From the NCBI RefSeq assembly GCF_900176285.1, contig NZ_FWXF01000002.1:1-64000 (forward strand): DNA of 64,000 nucleotides. The letters are read 5' to 3'. The position numbers and the translations under genes were made by a program. Source of the stretch: Desulfacinum hydrothermale DSM 13146 (lineage in GTDB: Bacteria; Desulfobacterota; Syntrophobacteria; Syntrophobacterales; DSM-9756). Shown piece by piece: positions 43,341-52,050 of this stretch; position 1 is the first letter of the stretch; each line of letters opens with the position of its first letter. The notes below the pieces were generated by a model, which saw only the letters and a program-made list of their open reading frames with translations, made no database searches and was not told the DNA's origin.

Positions 43341-44366
43341 ATGGTACTGGATACCTCCCAGCCCCTCCTTGTGACCGGCGCAGCCGGATTCATCGGTTTT
43401 CACCTGTCCAGGCGTCTTCTCACAGAAGGCTATGCCGTGGTGGGGCTGGACAACGTGAACGACTACTACGACGTGCGGATCAAGTGGGACCGACTGAAGC
43501 TCTTGGAAGATCTGGACGGCTTTACCTTCCATCGCATCGACCTGGAAGACCGCCCGGCCATGGAATCGCTCTTCGACCGGTACGACTTTTCGGCGGTGGT
43601 GCATCTGGCGGCCCAGGCGGGTGTGCGCTACTCCCTGGTGAACCCTTATGCCTACGTGGACAGCAACCTCACCGGCTTCATGCATATCCTGGAAGGATGC
43701 CGCCACCACGGAGTGAAACACCTGGTTTTCGCCTCGTCCAGTTCCGTCTACGGCGCCAATACGCGCATGCCCTTTTCCGTCCACCACAATGTGGACCACC
43801 CCGTCTCCCTCTATGCGGCCACCAAGAAGGCCAATGAACTCATGGCACACACCTACGCGCACCTCTACGGCCTGCCCTGTACCGGGCTTCGCTTCTTCAC
43901 CGTGTACGGCCCCTGGGGAAGGCCCGACATGGCCCTCTTCCTCTTTACCCGGGCCATCCTGAACGACGAGCCCATCCAGGTCTTCAACTACGGTAAGATG
44001 CAACGGGACTTCACCTACATCGACGACATCATCGAAGGCGTCTATCGAGTGATGCAAAAGCCCCCCGAACCCGACCCGGCCTGGTCCGGAGACGCCCCCG
44101 ACCCCGGCACCAGCTACGCGCCCTACCGGGTGTACAACATCGGAAACAACCAGCCGGTGGAACTCATGGAATTCATCCGAACCCTGGAGGAGTGCCTGGG
44201 AAAGGAGGCGAGAAAGGAGCTCTTACCCATCCAGCCCGGCGACGTTCCGGCCACCTATGCGGACGTGGAAGATCTCACACGCGACTTCGGCTTCAAGCCC
44301 GTCACGCCCATCCGGGAAGGGATCCAGCGCTTCGTGGACTGGTACCGGGACTACTTCAAGGCATAA
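43341..44366 (+). CDS. NAD-dependent nucleotide-sugar epimerase (UDP-glucuronate 4-epimerase-like)
   Basis: 341 residues of the extended short-chain dehydrogenase family. The Rossmann motif is VTGAAGFIGFHLSRRLL, the catalytic pair YAATKKANE (YX3K), and the substrate region TVYGPWGRPDMALFLFTRAI. NDYYDVRIKWDRLKLL matches UDP-glucuronate/CapI-type epimerases, which make UDP-galacturonate for surface polysaccharides. It is monocistronic, followed at once by a strong terminator. Confidence 0.88.
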   Translation: MVLDTSQPLLVTGAAGFIGFHLSRRLLTEGYAVVGLDNVNDYYDVRIKWDRLKLLEDLDGFTFHRIDLEDRPAMESLFDRYDFSAVVHLAAQAGVRYSLVNPYAYVDSNLTGFMHILEGCRHHGVKHLVFASSSSVYGANTRMPFSVHHNVDHPVSLYAATKKANELMAHTYAHLYGLPCTGLRFFTVYGPWGRPDMALFLFTRAILNDEPIQVFNYGKMQRDFTYIDDIIEGVYRVMQKPPEPDPAWSGDAPDPGTSYAPYRVYNIGNNQPVELMEFIRTLEECLGKEARKELLPIQPGDVPATYADVEDLTRDFGFKPVTPIREGIQRFVDWYRDYFKA

Positions 44367-44367
44367 A

Positions 44368-44393
44368 AAAACCCGCGCCCATGCGCGGGTTTC
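44368..44393. terminator. Bidirectional rho-independent terminator
   Basis: Perfect 8-bp stem ACCCGCGC / GCGCGGGT (44371-44378 and 44383-44390) with a 4-base loop. It is flanked by an A-tract on the left and a T-tract on the right, so it can stop transcription from both convergent genes. It lies 2 bases after the epimerase stop and about 25 bases past the end of the PEP-CTERM gene. Confidence 0.9.
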
Positions 44394-44418
44394 TTCTTTC
44401 CTCTCGCTTCTTGGCCCG

Positions 44419-45171
44419 TCACCGCCGCCTTCGCACGACGGCCGCCCCGACGCTCAGACCCAAGCCCATCAAGACCAGACTCACGGGTTCGGGAACCGGG
44501 ACTCCACCGGATCCACCGTCGTGAGAAAACGGGGTGAAGAAGGAATGGATCTTATTCTTGGATTTCACCACGTGATCGTAGGCCACAATGTCCACCCAAC
44601 TGTAGCCCGTCACCAGGACATGAAATTTTTTGATCTCACCCGAAGCCTTGCCACCCTCTTCGTCGCCCGGTATGTAGTTTAGAACCTCTTCCCCGGTGCC
44701 AAAATCGCCGATGTAATATTCATAGTAGGAGGTGGGGAAAACCCCGTGCGGAGGAACCAAGCCCCCGTCTCCCATGGCCGGTTGGCCATCATCTTTGAAA
44801 AAATAGGCATCGGCGGTATGATCTCCTCCATTGGCCCCTTCAGTGAGCCGGTCGCTGTCGTCGGGACCTCGAGATACTGAAGACCCGTCGTCCAGATAAC
44901 CGCTCCATTGGGTTTCACCCTTGAGCCAGGTTACCTGGATGGATCCGTCCTCATCCGTTGGAGCGGCAAAGGCCGCTTTCACATCATGGATATCTTGGTT
45001 AGCGCCCACCACCCAGAGATCGTATTCCAGGGATTGGATCACCCATGTCTCTGTTGCGGCATCGTAGGTGGCTCCCCGAATGTAGATCTGCAAACTGGGA
45101 ACGGCTCCCGCCGGATACGCCGCGGCCGCCAACCAGACAAACACCATCCACATCACCCATCCACGCGCCAT
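44419..45171 (-). CDS. PEP-CTERM exosortase-target protein
   Basis: 250 residues. Residues 1-23 are a signal peptide (WVMWMVFVWLAAAAYPAGA). The C-terminus is a textbook PEP-CTERM signal: VPVPEP, a hydrophobic segment SLVLMGLGLSVGAAVV, and RRRR. The middle domain is beta-rich and acidic (TWVIQSLEYDLWVVGANQDI, VTGYSWVDIVAYDHVV) and resembles choice-of-anchor proteins. It is expected to be cut and anchored by an exosortase, none of which is in the window. AAGGAAGG lies before the ATG, and a sigma-54 promoter lies just upstream. Confidence 0.85.
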   Translation of the reverse strand: MARGWVMWMVFVWLAAAAYPAGAVPSLQIYIRGATYDAATETWVIQSLEYDLWVVGANQDIHDVKAAFAAPTDEDGSIQVTWLKGETQWSGYLDDGSSVSRGPDDSDRLTEGANGGDHTADAYFFKDDGQPAMGDGGLVPPHGVFPTSYYEYYIGDFGTGEEVLNYIPGDEEGGKASGEIKKFHVLVTGYSWVDIVAYDHVVKSKNKIHSFFTPFSHDGGSGGVPVPEPVSLVLMGLGLSVGAAVVRRRR

Positions 45172-45218
45172 GGACCTTCCTTTCCTTGATGACAATCGGG
45201 TTTGTGCGTGTGTAATGG

Positions 45219-45233
45219 GCAATTTTCGCGCCA
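45219..45233 (-). promoter_or_regulatory. Sigma-54 (RpoN) promoter of the PEP-CTERM gene
   Basis: On the minus strand TGGCGCGAAAATTGC matches the consensus TGGCAC-N5-TTGC with the invariant GG (-24) and GC (-12) exactly 10 bases apart. The predicted start of transcription is about 35 bases before the ATG. RpoN control of PEP-CTERM genes through the PrsK/PrsR system is known in other bacteria. Confidence 0.7.
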
Positions 45234-45447
45234 AAAAGGAAGGAGACCTTGGCCTTCCAGCAACACCGCCGATCCCGGCCAAGGACCGATCGCCGGTGGC
45301 CGGCGGAACTGTGCAATGGTTTTCCACAATCTGTGATAATAAATTGCAGACGGTGGTGGTCCTTTGCACAGGCAGCTTCCCCATGGGTGGGTCGCATTCC
45401 GCATTTTTTCTAGAGAGCTCTGGACGAACGGAAAGGGAACACCCTGA

Positions 45448-46560
45448 TCATTCCTTCAGGAACCAAGCGTTTCGGCTCAAGGATTCGCACCCCGAACCGG
45501 TCACCCGGACCATGTTTTCCAGGCGCACACCGCCCAGGCCCGGCAGATAGATTCCCGGTTCCACAGTGAGCACCATGTTTTCCTGCAGGACGACGGAATT
45601 TTTCTTTCCATAGCCGGGCTTTTCGTGCACGGCCAGGCCCACACCGTGGCCCAAGCCATGGCCGAAGGCTTCGCCATAACCGGCCCTTTGGATGATGTTC
45701 CGGGCGATCTGGTCCACCTGGTGGGAATCGATCCTGGGTCGGATCGCTTCCATGGCAGCCAGCTGGGCTTCTCGCACGATTCTGTAGATTTCCCGGATCT
45801 TTTGCGGCGCGCGGGGCCCGATCCAGGTGCGGGTCATGTCGGAACAGTAGAGGCGCAGGCGCGCCCCCACGTCCAGCACCACGGCATCGTCCGCTTCCAC
45901 CTTTCGATCGGTGGGAACCGCGTGCGGAAGAGCTCCGTTGGGCCCGCTGCCCACGATGGGAGGAAAGGAGACGGCTTCGGCCCCGGCTTCGCGTATCCCC
46001 GCCTCGATCTCCCAGGCCACCTGCTTCTCGGAGACTCCGGGCCTGAGGCTTTGCCACACGCGATCGAAGACCTCTTCGGTAAGAGACACGGCCGCTCGGA
46101 GCCGATCCAATTCGGTGGAATCCTTGACCATGCGCAGCTCTTCCACCAGCCCGTCCAAGACCACCACGTCCCCCCGTTCCCCTCGGAGCTTCTGAAGGGT
46201 CTGCCGAACTTCCAGGAAACGTTTGTGCGTCAGGTGATGGCCCTCCACCCCCAGTCGATGGATGCCAAAATCGCCAAAGACCTCCGAAAGCACCTGTTCC
46301 CAGCCTTCCTTATAGATCAGCAGCTCGTAGCCGGGAGCCTGATGGGACGCCTCCTCCTGGTAGCGGAAATCGGTGAGAAGCGCCTGCCGATCCAGGCCGA
46401 TCACGAGAAAACCCGAACTCTCCGTGAGCTGCATGTCCCCCGCTTCGAACCCGCTCAGGTAGTACCGGTTTTCCGGAACCGATACCAAGAAACCGTCCAG
46501 CTCCATCTGTTGCATCTTGTCGCGAACCGCCGCCAGCCTCTTGCCGAAAGGATCAACCAT
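45448..46560 (-). CDS. M24 metallopeptidase (Xaa-Pro aminopeptidase/dipeptidase)
   Basis: 370 residues. The N-terminal creatinase-like domain (about 1-130) starts with RLAAVRDKMQQMELDGFLVS. The C-terminal pita-bread domain has the five metal ligands: Asp in VVLDVGARLRLYCSDMTRTW (two), His in FGHGLGHGVGL, and Glu in LTVEPGIYLPG and VRLENMV. It cleaves N-terminal residues followed by proline or Xaa-Pro dipeptides. AAGGAG before ATG 46560 fixes the start. It is monocistronic. Confidence 0.92.
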   Translation of the reverse strand: MVDPFGKRLAAVRDKMQQMELDGFLVSVPENRYYLSGFEAGDMQLTESSGFLVIGLDRQALLTDFRYQEEASHQAPGYELLIYKEGWEQVLSEVFGDFGIHRLGVEGHHLTHKRFLEVRQTLQKLRGERGDVVVLDGLVEELRMVKDSTELDRLRAAVSLTEEVFDRVWQSLRPGVSEKQVAWEIEAGIREAGAEAVSFPPIVGSGPNGALPHAVPTDRKVEADDAVVLDVGARLRLYCSDMTRTWIGPRAPQKIREIYRIVREAQLAAMEAIRPRIDSHQVDQIARNIIQRAGYGEAFGHGLGHGVGLAVHEKPGYGKKNSVVLQENMVLTVEPGIYLPGLGGVRLENMVRVTGSGCESLSRNAWFLKE

Positions 46561-46677
46561 CACCGCTCTCCTTCGTCCCAACTTGACAGGGCCCTGCCCG
46601 TCCGTTAAGCAGAACCGACACGGACAATTTCATACCAGCCGCCCTGGGATGTCCCAGGGCCGCAAGAGGATGAAGCC

Positions 46678-47118
46678 ATGCTTGCACGTATGCTCGTTTT
46701 ACGGTTCCCCAAGGAGGTGGTGGACAAGCCCATCGTCACCAACCTGGTGCGCAACTACAACTTGTCCTTCAACATCTTGAAGGCCCACATCTTCCCGCGC
46801 AAAGAAGGCCTCATGGTAATGGAACTGCGCGGAAACCGAAAGGACTATGAAAGGGGCCTGAAGTATCTCAAGGACATCGGAGTCAAAGTAGAGTCCATCG
46901 GCCAGGGGATCCGCCGCGACGATGAAAAATGCTATCAGTGCGGGGCCTGCACGGCGGTCTGTCCCACAGGGGCGCTGCACATCGAGCGCCCGGAGATGGA
47001 GGTTGTCTTCGAATCGGAACGCTGCAGCGCCTGCGAGCTGTGCGTGAAGACGTGTCCGGCACGGGCCATGATCGTCATGTTCGACAAGGCGGTGGAGTTG
47101 GAGGAAGAGTTGGCCTAG
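46678..47118 (+). CDS. NIL-domain ferredoxin (homocysteine-synthesis type)
   Basis: 146 residues. Residues about 1-75 form a NIL (MetN C-terminal-like) domain (LVLRFPKEVVDKPIVTNLVR). Residues about 80-140 hold two [4Fe-4S] sites, CYQCGACTAVCPTGALHIER and CSACELCVKTCPARAM. This architecture is that of Methanosarcina MA1822, which with the COG1900 (DUF39) protein makes homocysteine from aspartate semialdehyde and sulfide. That partner is not in this window. GAGGATGAAGCC precedes the ATG. It may alternatively serve the sulfur relay of mnmA downstream. Confidence 0.85.
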   Translation: MLARMLVLRFPKEVVDKPIVTNLVRNYNLSFNILKAHIFPRKEGLMVMELRGNRKDYERGLKYLKDIGVKVESIGQGIRRDDEKCYQCGACTAVCPTGALHIERPEMEVVFESERCSACELCVKTCPARAMIVMFDKAVELEEELA

Positions 47119-47348
47119 GTCGCTGCCCGAAAAGGCTGGGCTGAGCCCCCTTTTGCCAGGGCGGCCCTTTAGGGTTGCGAAAGAGTCGCCGCACATCCCA
47201 TGGGCCCATGGGGGACCATCTGCCACGTTTTGGGGCTCCGATGGCCCTTTCCCAAGGCCCAAAGCCCTGCGATCACCAAGGGAAGGGTCCTTGGCCGGCA
47301 CGTCCCGCCCGGAGCCTGAAAGCCGCGAGGAAAAGAACCAAAAGCCCT

Positions 47349-48431
47349 ATGATCATTGCCGTCGCCCTCAGCGGTGGAGCCGACAGCCTCCGCGCCGCCT
47401 GGATGCTCAAGAAGGCCGGCCACCGCGTCTTCGCCCTGCACATGCGCCTTCTGCCGCCCACGGAACCCAACATGGAAGGCGCTCCACGCCCGGCCGAAGC
47501 TCCCGCGGTGGTGGTCGAGCTGGCCCGGCGCCTGGGCATTCCGCTTCGAGTGGTGGACCTGAGCGACGACTTCGAGCGAAGGGTGATCCGGCCCTTTGTG
47601 GAGGCTTATGGTCGGGGTCGCACGCCCAATCCCTGCGTCCTTTGCAATCCGTCCATCAAGTTCGGCAAGCTCCTGGAAACGGCCCGCCGGTTGGGAGCCG
47701 AGTGTTTGGCCACCGGCCATTATGTGCGCAAGCTCGATCCGCTCCAATGTGGCGGGCGTTTCGGCCTGAGACGCTCTTCGGATTCCACCAAGGACCAATC
47801 CTATTTCCTCTACGGGTTGACTCAGCAACAGCTGGAACACGCCCTCTTTCCCCTGGCCGATGAAACCAAGGCGGCCACCCACGCTTGGACCGTTCGGGAA
47901 GGCTTTGCGGATATCCTTGCCGAGGAGAGCCAGGAGATCTGCTTCATCCCTTCCGGCGACTACCGGCAGTTTCTGCTTGACCGGCTGGGCGACCAAGCGC
48001 CGCCCGCGGGGGGCCCTATCCTGGGTCCCAACGGAGAGGTTTTGGGCCGGCACAAGGGCCTTTTTTGCTATACCGTGGGGCAGCGGCGAGGATTGAATCT
48101 TCCTTCCACCGCCCCCTGGTACGTGACCCGGCTGGATCCGGCCCGCAACGCCGTTTGGGTGGGCCGCGCCGACGAACTCCTGTGCCAAGAGGCCCTGGTG
48201 CGCCGGGTCAACTGGGTGTCCATCGCCCCCATCGCGTCCCCCCGAAAGGCCCTGGTGCGCGTCCGGAACCAGCACGCGCCGGCTCCCGCCCGCCTGGTCC
48301 CGCTTTCGGCGACAGAAGTGCGCGTCCGTTTCGACACACCCCAAAGGGCCGTCACCCCGGGGCAGGCGGCGGTCTTCTACGACGACGATCTTCTGCTGGG
48401 AGGCGGAACGATTGGGGATCGAGAGGATTAG
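47349..48431 (+). CDS. mnmA: tRNA-specific 2-thiouridylase
   Basis: 360 residues, full length. The N-type ATP pyrophosphatase motif is ALSGGADSLRAAWML. The first catalytic Cys region is TPNPCVLCNPSIKFG, the persulfide Cys lies in ESQEICFIPSGDYRQFL, and DSTKDQSYFLYGLTQQQL is a family signature. It thiolates U34 of Lys, Glu and Gln tRNAs. The ribosome-binding site before ATG 47349 is weak, and the longer open frame upstream has no support. It is 9 bases before mtaB, so two tRNA-thiolation genes are co-transcribed. Confidence 0.93.
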   Translation: MIIAVALSGGADSLRAAWMLKKAGHRVFALHMRLLPPTEPNMEGAPRPAEAPAVVVELARRLGIPLRVVDLSDDFERRVIRPFVEAYGRGRTPNPCVLCNPSIKFGKLLETARRLGAECLATGHYVRKLDPLQCGGRFGLRRSSDSTKDQSYFLYGLTQQQLEHALFPLADETKAATHAWTVREGFADILAEESQEICFIPSGDYRQFLLDRLGDQAPPAGGPILGPNGEVLGRHKGLFCYTVGQRRGLNLPSTAPWYVTRLDPARNAVWVGRADELLCQEALVRRVNWVSIAPIASPRKALVRVRNQHAPAPARLVPLSATEVRVRFDTPQRAVTPGQAAVFYDDDLLLGGGTIGDRED

Positions 48432-48440
48432 TAGACGACC

Positions 48441-49772
48441 ATGAAGATTGCTCTGGAAACCCTGGGTTGCAAGGTGAATCAGTACGAAAGTTCCGCCTTC
48501 CTGCAAGGCTTTTTGGACCGGGCCCACCAGGTGGTCTCTTTCCAGGAAGAAGCGGACCTTTATGTGGTGCACAGCTGCGCCGTCACTTCCAAAGCCGCCT
48601 ATCAAACCCGGCAATTGCTGCGCCGTGCCCGACGCCTCAACCCCCGGGCGCTGATCGCCGTGCTGGGCTGCGATGCCCAGGTGGACTGGGAAAGGCTCGC
48701 CCGGGACCAGCTGGCCACCCATATCATCGGAAGCCAGGAAAAGTTCCGCCTGTGGAATTGGCTGGAGAAACCGGCGGATGTGCAAAATCCCGTGATAGCT
48801 GTGAGCGATTCCCGATCCTACGGATGTCTGGAACCCATGCCGATTTCCCGCATGCTGGGCGAGCGCAGCCGCGCCTTCCTCAAGGTGCAGGACGGATGCA
48901 ACGCCTTTTGCACCTATTGTGTGGTGCCCTACAGCCGGGGCCGAAGCCGCAGTTATCCCGCAACGTTCGTGGCGGAACAGATGGAGCGGTTCCAACGCGC
49001 CGGCTACCGGGAAGTGGTCCTCACCGGCATCCATCTGGGCCAATGGGGCCGGGATCTGGAGCCCCCGTCCGACTTCCACGAACTGCTCCGCGCATTGGAC
49101 CGGAGCCAGCGGCCGCAGCGGGTTCGCTTGAGTTCCCTGGAATCCAGGGAAGTGACCCCCGAACTTTTCCAGGTCCTGGAAACGCTTCCCTGGATTTGCC
49201 CCCATTTCCACATTCCCTTGCAAAGCGGTGACCAGGAGATCCTGGCGGCCATGGGACGACCCTACACACCTCAACAATACGCCGAGACGATCCAGGGTCT
49301 CCACCAGCGTTTTCCTTCGGCCGCCCTGGGAGCCGATGTGATCGTGGGCTTTCCGGGAGAAACGCCCAGGCAGTTTCAAAACACCTACGAACTCATCCAA
49401 AATCTTCCCCTCACCTACCTGCACGTCTTTCCCTTTTCACCCAGGCCCGGAACCCCGGCGGCGGAACTGCCCGGCCGAGTGGTGGGACCGGAACTGAAGG
49501 AGCGGGCGAAGGCACTGCGCGATCTGGCGAGGAAAAAGAAGCGGGCCTTTGAGCAGCGCTTTGTGGGCCGCCGGCTGGAGGTGCTTGTGGAAACCCGTAC
49601 GCAGGAAGGCCTGTGGTCCGGCACGTCGGAAAACTATCTCCACGTGGTCTTGCCGGCGGATAGCCCCGTGGCGGCGGGCCAGATCGTAGCGGTTCAAGTG
49701 GAAAAACAAACGCCCCAAGGGCTCCTGGGAAGCTGCCTGACAATGGCCGCTCGGCCTTTCGGGCCTTTTTGA
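48441..49772 (+). CDS. mtaB: tRNA t6A37 methylthiotransferase MtaB, 3' end replaced by a repeat
   Basis: 443 residues. The MTTase N-terminal domain is ALETLGCKVNQYESSAFLQG. The radical-SAM triad is CNAFCTYC, and the C-terminal TRAM domain is RRLEVLVETRTQEGLWSG...GQIVAVQV. It adds a methylthio group to t6A37 of tRNAs reading ANN codons. From about residue 429 the sequence (SCLTMAARPFGPF) is encoded by repeat copy E, which also supplies the TGA. The catalytic and TRAM parts are intact, so it should still work. It is 9 bases downstream of mnmA. Confidence 0.92.
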   Translation: MKIALETLGCKVNQYESSAFLQGFLDRAHQVVSFQEEADLYVVHSCAVTSKAAYQTRQLLRRARRLNPRALIAVLGCDAQVDWERLARDQLATHIIGSQEKFRLWNWLEKPADVQNPVIAVSDSRSYGCLEPMPISRMLGERSRAFLKVQDGCNAFCTYCVVPYSRGRSRSYPATFVAEQMERFQRAGYREVVLTGIHLGQWGRDLEPPSDFHELLRALDRSQRPQRVRLSSLESREVTPELFQVLETLPWICPHFHIPLQSGDQEILAAMGRPYTPQQYAETIQGLHQRFPSAALGADVIVGFPGETPRQFQNTYELIQNLPLTYLHVFPFSPRPGTPAAELPGRVVGPELKERAKALRDLARKKKRAFEQRFVGRRLEVLVETRTQEGLWSGTSENYLHVVLPADSPVAAGQIVAVQVEKQTPQGLLGSCLTMAARPFGPF

Positions 49773-49952
49773 CAAATGCCATTCCACGGTGTTATTCGAT
49801 GGTTTTGGAGTTTTTTAGGGGCAAGTTCCGAACCCACGCCTACTCCCGCCAAGTTAGGGCGGCGGCACGAGCCCGCCTGATCGTCCCAACCTTCCGTCCG
49901 TACAAGATAGGAGCAACCTGGGCGTTCTCGGAAAATCTCCCGGGCACACCGT
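49727..49952 (+). repeat. Dispersed intergenic repeat, copy E (long, inside the mtaB 3' end)
   Basis: The head (AAGCTGCCTGACAATGG) lies within the last 15 codons of mtaB. The GGCCTTTCGGGCC hairpin followed by TTTTT contains the stop. Then come the AATGCCATTCCACGG block, a T-rich tract, a decayed palindrome (GGGGCAAGTTCCGAACCC), and the distal arm CGTCCCAACCTTCCGTCCGT and GGAGCAACCTGGGCGTTCTC. The remaining 49953-50159 holds no recognisable gene. Confidence 0.82.
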
Positions 49953-50159
49953 GAGCCATCCTTCCCGGAAGCTCTCCTGTGTTCTGGCCACGGACTGAGC
50001 CTCTTCCGGGGAATATGCGAAAGATTGAAGCACCTGCGCCCCGGCGCCCATCGATAGACTGCAACCGGATGAGATCCGGGAGCAACGGCGGAAAAGTGGG
50101 TTTTGCCTTGTGGCGCCAACGGCGGTGCCGGCTGACTCGTGGAAGCACCCCCCTGGGAT

Positions 50160-51857
50160 CTACCGGGGAGGCCTGAAGAGGAAGAACGGCATGAGGCGGA
50201 GATCGGGGGGATCGGATCCCCGAAAGGCCCGGGTTTCTTCATCGTAGCGATCCACCAGGTCCTGGACATACTCCCAGACCAGACGCCGCCGTTTGTCCCC
50301 CTCGACGCAGGTATCCACAAACCCTTGCAGGCTTTCGGCGACGGATTCCGGATCGGCCGCGGAAAAGATTTCCGGCCACCGCTCCACCGGCAGCGGCTCC
50401 ACCCGCCGGGATTGCCCCAGAAGGTTCCAAGCCGCTGCGGTAAACAGAAGACTTCCCAGGGTCACCTCTTCCAGAATGCGCACCTGGGCCTCGGCCCAGA
50501 GGCTTTCGGCAAGTTGGGATGTATCGGCTTGGAGCGATTCGAAAACCGGAGCCAAGGCGGCCACCACCCGGACCCAATGCGCGGCGTCCCGGAGATCTCC
50601 GCGATCCTGAATAAAAGATGGAACCAGCCGCGGGCGCTCCTTCCCCTGCAAACGGGTGACCTTGGCGGTCTTTTCCAGGAGTCCTTCCACGCGTTCCGAC
50701 CACGGCCAATCCAGGATGGTGAGCCCCGAAGGCCAGCGGGACAGCCATCCACCCTTGACAATGCGCCGAAGGCTCCGCTGCACCTCCGCCACTTTGCCGT
50801 GTCCCAGCCGAAAAAGATGCTCCAGATAGATCTGCTCCAAGGCCGATCGGGCCAGGGTCACATCCCCCGCCGTGATGAGTTCCAGGCCCAGATTGACCAT
50901 GGCCGCGGCCTTGCCAGCCGCCTCGTGAAGGTCTTCCACGTCCTCCGGAGACACGGCGTCGGCCACCACCACCTTGTTGGCCAAGGAGGCCATCTCCAGT
51001 TGGAGAGTTTCCACCACGCGGGGGTGCTCCACACCTGCCAGGGCCCGCCAAAGAAGCGCCCCTTCCGGCACGGCCACCAGGGCGAACGCCGGGGGATTCA
51101 CCGCGTCTTCGCCGTCTCGTTCCAGGAGCAGCTTGTCGTGGGTGAGGTCGCCGGGATCCAGGGCCTTGTAGATCTCCAGCGCATCGTAATAGTCCGGAAT
51201 GGCCCGATCTTCCAGTCGACCCCTGTGAAAACGGTAGGCTTCCTCCTCCACCTCCGCATCCAGGGCCCAGATGAGGTGGTCCATGAGCTCCTTATAAAAC
51301 CCGTGGTGGGTTTCGAACAAGAAGTTCAGGATGTTGCGAAGCAGGTCCTCGTGTTGCGGGTAGCGGGCTTCCCAAAAGTATTGATCGTCCAGGGTGTTCT
51401 TGGGAAGCCCATCCAGGGCCTCCGTGAGATCCTTATCCTCCGGAACCTGCACCACACGAAGCCATTTCTTGAAAAGGCTGACCAGGAACTCAAAGTCCGC
51501 ATGATAAAGCCAGGCCAGCAGCTTCCGCCCACTGGCTCGATAGAGACGATCCAACCATTGGATGGCGGGGCCGGGGACGATCCGATCCTTGCGCCACATC
51601 TCCAGGTCAAAAACGTGATTGATCTGGTCCACCCGGGCCAGTTCCAACAGGGGCAGAGCGTCCTCGGGCCCGATCTCCTTCAGGGTCAGGTAAAAGTCCT
51701 GTTCCGGCAGGGCAGCCACCACCGCCTGGGCATCGGCACGGGCGAGGATGGTTTCCATCCGCTTTTTGGCCGGAAGGGTCATCAAATAGGGGCCCACCTC
51801 CCGGGGTGGGAGCTTTTCCAGACGCTTGGTTTCCAAATCGACGATGCGTTGATCCAT
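50160..51857 (-). CDS. DUF6178 family protein
   Basis: 565 residues, all helical and acidic/basic mixed, of the deltaproteobacterial DUF6178 family. It opens MDQRIVDLETKRLEKLPPRE, with the recurring ALPEQDFYLTLKEIGPEDAL and DALEIYKALDPGDLTHDKLL segments and the LARSALEQIYLEHLFRLGHG middle. There is no catalytic motif and no membrane segment. Function is unknown. The start ATG 51857 has AAGGA upstream; 51878 is possible. It is divergent from sufC across 193 bases, so the two may share a regulatory region. Confidence 0.7.
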   Translation of the reverse strand: MDQRIVDLETKRLEKLPPREVGPYLMTLPAKKRMETILARADAQAVVAALPEQDFYLTLKEIGPEDALPLLELARVDQINHVFDLEMWRKDRIVPGPAIQWLDRLYRASGRKLLAWLYHADFEFLVSLFKKWLRVVQVPEDKDLTEALDGLPKNTLDDQYFWEARYPQHEDLLRNILNFLFETHHGFYKELMDHLIWALDAEVEEEAYRFHRGRLEDRAIPDYYDALEIYKALDPGDLTHDKLLLERDGEDAVNPPAFALVAVPEGALLWRALAGVEHPRVVETLQLEMASLANKVVVADAVSPEDVEDLHEAAGKAAAMVNLGLELITAGDVTLARSALEQIYLEHLFRLGHGKVAEVQRSLRRIVKGGWLSRWPSGLTILDWPWSERVEGLLEKTAKVTRLQGKERPRLVPSFIQDRGDLRDAAHWVRVVAALAPVFESLQADTSQLAESLWAEAQVRILEEVTLGSLLFTAAAWNLLGQSRRVEPLPVERWPEIFSAADPESVAESLQGFVDTCVEGDKRRRLVWEYVQDLVDRYDEETRAFRGSDPPDLRLMPFFLFRPPR

Positions 51858-52050
51858 GGTTTCCTTCTTGGGTGGCATGGGACTGGGTCGGGCCAAGGCC
51901 CAAAGGATGTGTAGTCTTAGTCAGCCTCTTCGTCCAAGTCAAGGCCGTCGGGTAAGCACTTTGGTCTTGCACCGACCGCGCCGAATGTTTACGGTGTGCG
52001 ACGATAAGGCGTGATTGCCGCAACCAAGGCCAATGCAGAGGAGTAACCGT

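Noticed and set aside
45318-45340. Second sigma-54-like element upstream of the PEP-CTERM gene
   Set aside because: GG and GC are 9 rather than 10 bases apart. The element at 45219-45233 fits properly.
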